Positions 62,280-64,000 of a stretch of 64,000 bases of DNA are shown one piece after another (within the stretch, counting starts at the first letter, position 1; each line of letters starts with the position of its first letter). This DNA comes from Streptomyces minutiscleroticus (GTDB lineage: Bacteria; Actinomycetota; Actinomycetes; Streptomycetales; Streptomycetaceae). A model generated the notes under the pieces. It was not told the origin of the DNA, did not search any database, and worked only from the letters and a program-made list of their open reading frames with translations. The translations under genes and the position numbers were made by a program. Where the stretch lies: positions 1-64,000 of the forward strand of contig NZ_BMVU01000030.1 in assembly GCF_014650875.1 (NCBI RefSeq), written 5' to 3'.

Positions 62280-64000
62280 TCAGCCGGTGCCCTCCGCGCT
62301 CCCGCCGCCGAGGACGGCGGTGAGAGCCTCGGCGAGCCGGCCGAGGTGCGGCGGCTTCATCACGCCGAAGTGGTCACCGGGGATCCGGTGCAGCGTCACG
62401 TCCCCGGTGAGCTCGCGCCAGCGGGCGAGGTAGTCGGGGAACGACTGCCCGGAGGCCACCTCGTGCTCGCCGTCCGCCAGTTCGTCACTGGCGATCAGGT
62501 GCAGCCGGCCCGCGTACGGGCGGTGCCGGTAGGTCAGGCACATCTCCATGACCTCCCGCCACATCTTCGCGGCGGGCAGCCAGACCTCGCCGGCGCCGTG
62601 CTCCGGCAGCGTTATCCCCACCTCGGGGTCGACGTCGTCCACGAGGTGTTCGAGCAGTGCCAGGGCCTCCGTCCGAAGCTCCGAGGTGTCCTGCCCGGGC
62701 GGCGCGGCGGCCAGCTCCGTCAGCTTCGCCACGCAGCTCTCGATCAGCCGGTACTCCCGCCACAGCTCGGCCCGCTCGTGGTTGTCCAGCCCCGGGTCGA
62801 GCAGGACGAAGGTGACCTCCTCGCCCTCGGCCGTGAGCCGGTGCGCCAGCTCGCTCGCGATGCCGCTGCCGCCGCACCAGCCGAACAGCCGGTACGGGCC
62901 GTGCGGTACCGCGGCCCGCAACTCGGCCAGGTAGCGCTCCGCCATCCGTTCCGTCGAGGGGACGGGGCCGTGCTCGGCCTGCAGGCCGGGCCAGGCGAAG
63001 GCCGCGACCGGCTGGTCGGGGTCGAGGTACGGCACCAGCGGGCGGTACCAGTGGGCGCTGCCGCCCCCGGGGTGCACGCAGAACAGCGGCGGCCGGGTGC
63101 CCTCGCGCCGCAGCCAGACCAGTGACTCGGCCGCCGGCGCGCCGGCCTCGGCGGCCGCGGCGAGTCCGGCCACGGTGGGGTGCTCCAGGAACGAACGGAC
63201 GGTCAGCTCGATGCCGTGCCGCTCGCGCAGCAGGGCGGTGATCCGCAGGACGGCCAGCGAGTGCCCGCCCAGGACGTGGAAGTCGTCGTCCACACCGACC
63301 CTGTCCACGCCGAGCACCTCGCCCCAGACCTCGGCCACGGCCCGCTCGGCGGGCGTGCGCGGGGCGGTGAAGGCCGACGTCGCGACGGGTCCGGCGGGCT
63401 CGGGCAGCGCGGCCCGGTCGATTTTTCCATGGGCGGTGAGCGGGAGGGCGGGCAGCTCCACCCAGGCGCCGGGCACCAGGTGGTCGGGCACCCGCCGCCG
63501 GAGCTGCTCGCGCAGCGCCGCGACGTCCAGCGGACCGTGCCCGGGTTCGAGGACCACATAGCCGACCAGCCGCTTGTGGCCGTCCGGTCCGGGATGCACG
63601 GCGGCCGCCGCCGCCCGTACGGACGCAAGGCCGCCGAGCGCGGCCTCCACCTCGGCGAGTTCGACCCGGTGGCCGCGGATCTTCACCTGGCCGTCACGCC
63701 GGCCGATGAAGGACAGCGTCCCGTCGGTGTCGCGGCGGACGATGTCCCCGGTGCGGTACAGGCGCGCCCCGGGGACGGTCCCGGAGGGATCCGGCACGAA
63801 GCGGTCCGCGGTCAGATCGGGGCGGCCGAGGTAGCCGCGGGCGAGGCCGGGGCCGCCGACCAGGAGTTCGCCGGGCACCCCGAACGGCACCGGGTCGAGG
63901 TCCTCGTCGACCACCAGCACCCGGGTGTCGGTGATCGGCGTGCCGATCGGCACGCCGCGGTCGGCGTCGGCCTCGGTCACCCCGCGCAGGGCGGTGCTGA
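62280..64000 (-). CDS. NRPS, partial: adenylation (C-terminal part)-carrier-thioesterase
   Basis: The frame is open to the right edge, so the N-terminus lies outside. Visible parts are the A domain end (RLYRTGDIVRRDTDGTLSFI, IRGHRVELAEVEAAL, TAHGKIDRAALPEP), a T domain (DDDFHVLGGHSLAVLRITAL), then a type I thioesterase (PPLFCVHPGGGSAHWYRPLV, PYRLFGWCGGSGIASELAH). The TE nucleophile elbow has Cys (GWCGG) where Ser is usual. Active-site acid and His follow (VLLDPG; GDHFGVMKP). It terminates and releases the product. It is convergent with the LanB operon. A larger multi-module synthetase likely lies to the right. Confidence 0.92.
   Translation of the reverse strand, partial: STALRGVTEADADRGVPIGTPITDTRVLVVDEDLDPVPFGVPGELLVGGPGLARGYLGRPDLTADRFVPDPSGTVPGARLYRTGDIVRRDTDGTLSFIGRRDGQVKIRGHRVELAEVEAALGGLASVRAAAAAVHPGPDGHKRLVGYVVLEPGHGPLDVAALREQLRRRVPDHLVPGAWVELPALPLTAHGKIDRAALPEPAGPVATSAFTAPRTPAERAVAEVWGEVLGVDRVGVDDDFHVLGGHSLAVLRITALLRERHGIELTVRSFLEHPTVAGLAAAAEAGAPAAESLVWLRREGTRPPLFCVHPGGGSAHWYRPLVPYLDPDQPVAAFAWPGLQAEHGPVPSTERMAERYLAELRAAVPHGPYRLFGWCGGSGIASELAHRLTAEGEEVTFVLLDPGLDNHERAELWREYRLIESCVAKLTELAAAPPGQDTSELRTEALALLEHLVDDVDPEVGITLPEHGAGEVWLPAAKMWREVMEMCLTYRHRPYAGRLHLIASDELADGEHEVASGQSFPDYLARWRELTGDVTLHRIPGDHFGVMKPPHLGRLAEALTAVLGGGSAEGTG

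Overview
The window is high-GC actinobacterial DNA, most likely Streptomyces. The signs are GC-rich third codon positions, many GTG starts with GGAGG-type ribosome sites, RsbT/RsbU-like regulators, RRHVD-type cysteine leader peptides, TerD proteins and a lanthipeptide/NRPS gene cluster. No tRNA, rRNA, CRISPR array or insertion sequence was recognised. Several genes are decayed (MerR/glycosyltransferase, nitroreductase, GNAT, alpha/beta hydrolase, siderophore-interacting protein, LysR), so much of the left 40 kb looks like accessory territory.

Layout. 1-11.3 kb: a cut-off GAF protein, two MerR-type remnants, an M48 protease with a membrane partner, two paralogous MarR regulators flanking an anti-sigma-type ATPase and a SpoIIE phosphatase, a GlxA-like regulator facing a cupin, and a PdxH-like oxidase. 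11.6-22.9 kb: a sulfur-acquisition block. It holds metY-metX, a sulfonate/taurine-type ABC transporter and an operon of four luciferase-like flavin monooxygenases. Each unit is preceded by a short ORF ending in one or two Cys codons, which points to cysteine-responsive attenuation. 23.6-26.8 kb: a btuFDC-like uptake operon under a cobalamin riboswitch. 26.8-40.5 kb: a 739-residue PPOX/ferredoxin-reductase fusion, TetR, a LysR broken by one stop codon, a TetX-like monooxygenase, a large TerD-like protein, ABM and cupin proteins, a small TerD protein, an EamA exporter with a divergent LysR, and remnants.

40.5-64 kb is the most interesting part: an unusual hybrid biosynthetic cluster that runs off the right edge. 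Leftward genes are lanM (type II lanthipeptide synthetase), a 68-codon candidate precursor and a large LAL/LuxR activator. Rightward genes are two small LuxR regulators, an NRPS C-A-T module, an EctB-like class III aminotransferase, a divergent carbamoyltransferase, a LanB-like protein, a stand-alone A domain, a threonine-dehydratase-like PLP enzyme, a free carrier protein and a second LanB-like protein. A convergent NRPS (A-T-TE, partial) follows. Both LanB-like proteins lack the C-terminal elimination domain, as in split LanBs and in PEARL aminoacyl-tRNA-dependent ligases. They share a 333-bp 3' tract with one mismatch.

Working model (inference): the aminotransferase and carbamoyltransferase make a diaminobutyrate-derived ureido amino acid. 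The A domains and carrier proteins activate it and other monomers. The LanB-like enzymes perform aminoacyl-tRNA-dependent chemistry on a carrier-bound or ribosomal scaffold, and LanM may modify the 68-residue peptide. Whether the NRPS and RiPP halves make one product or two adjacent ones cannot be decided from sequence alone.
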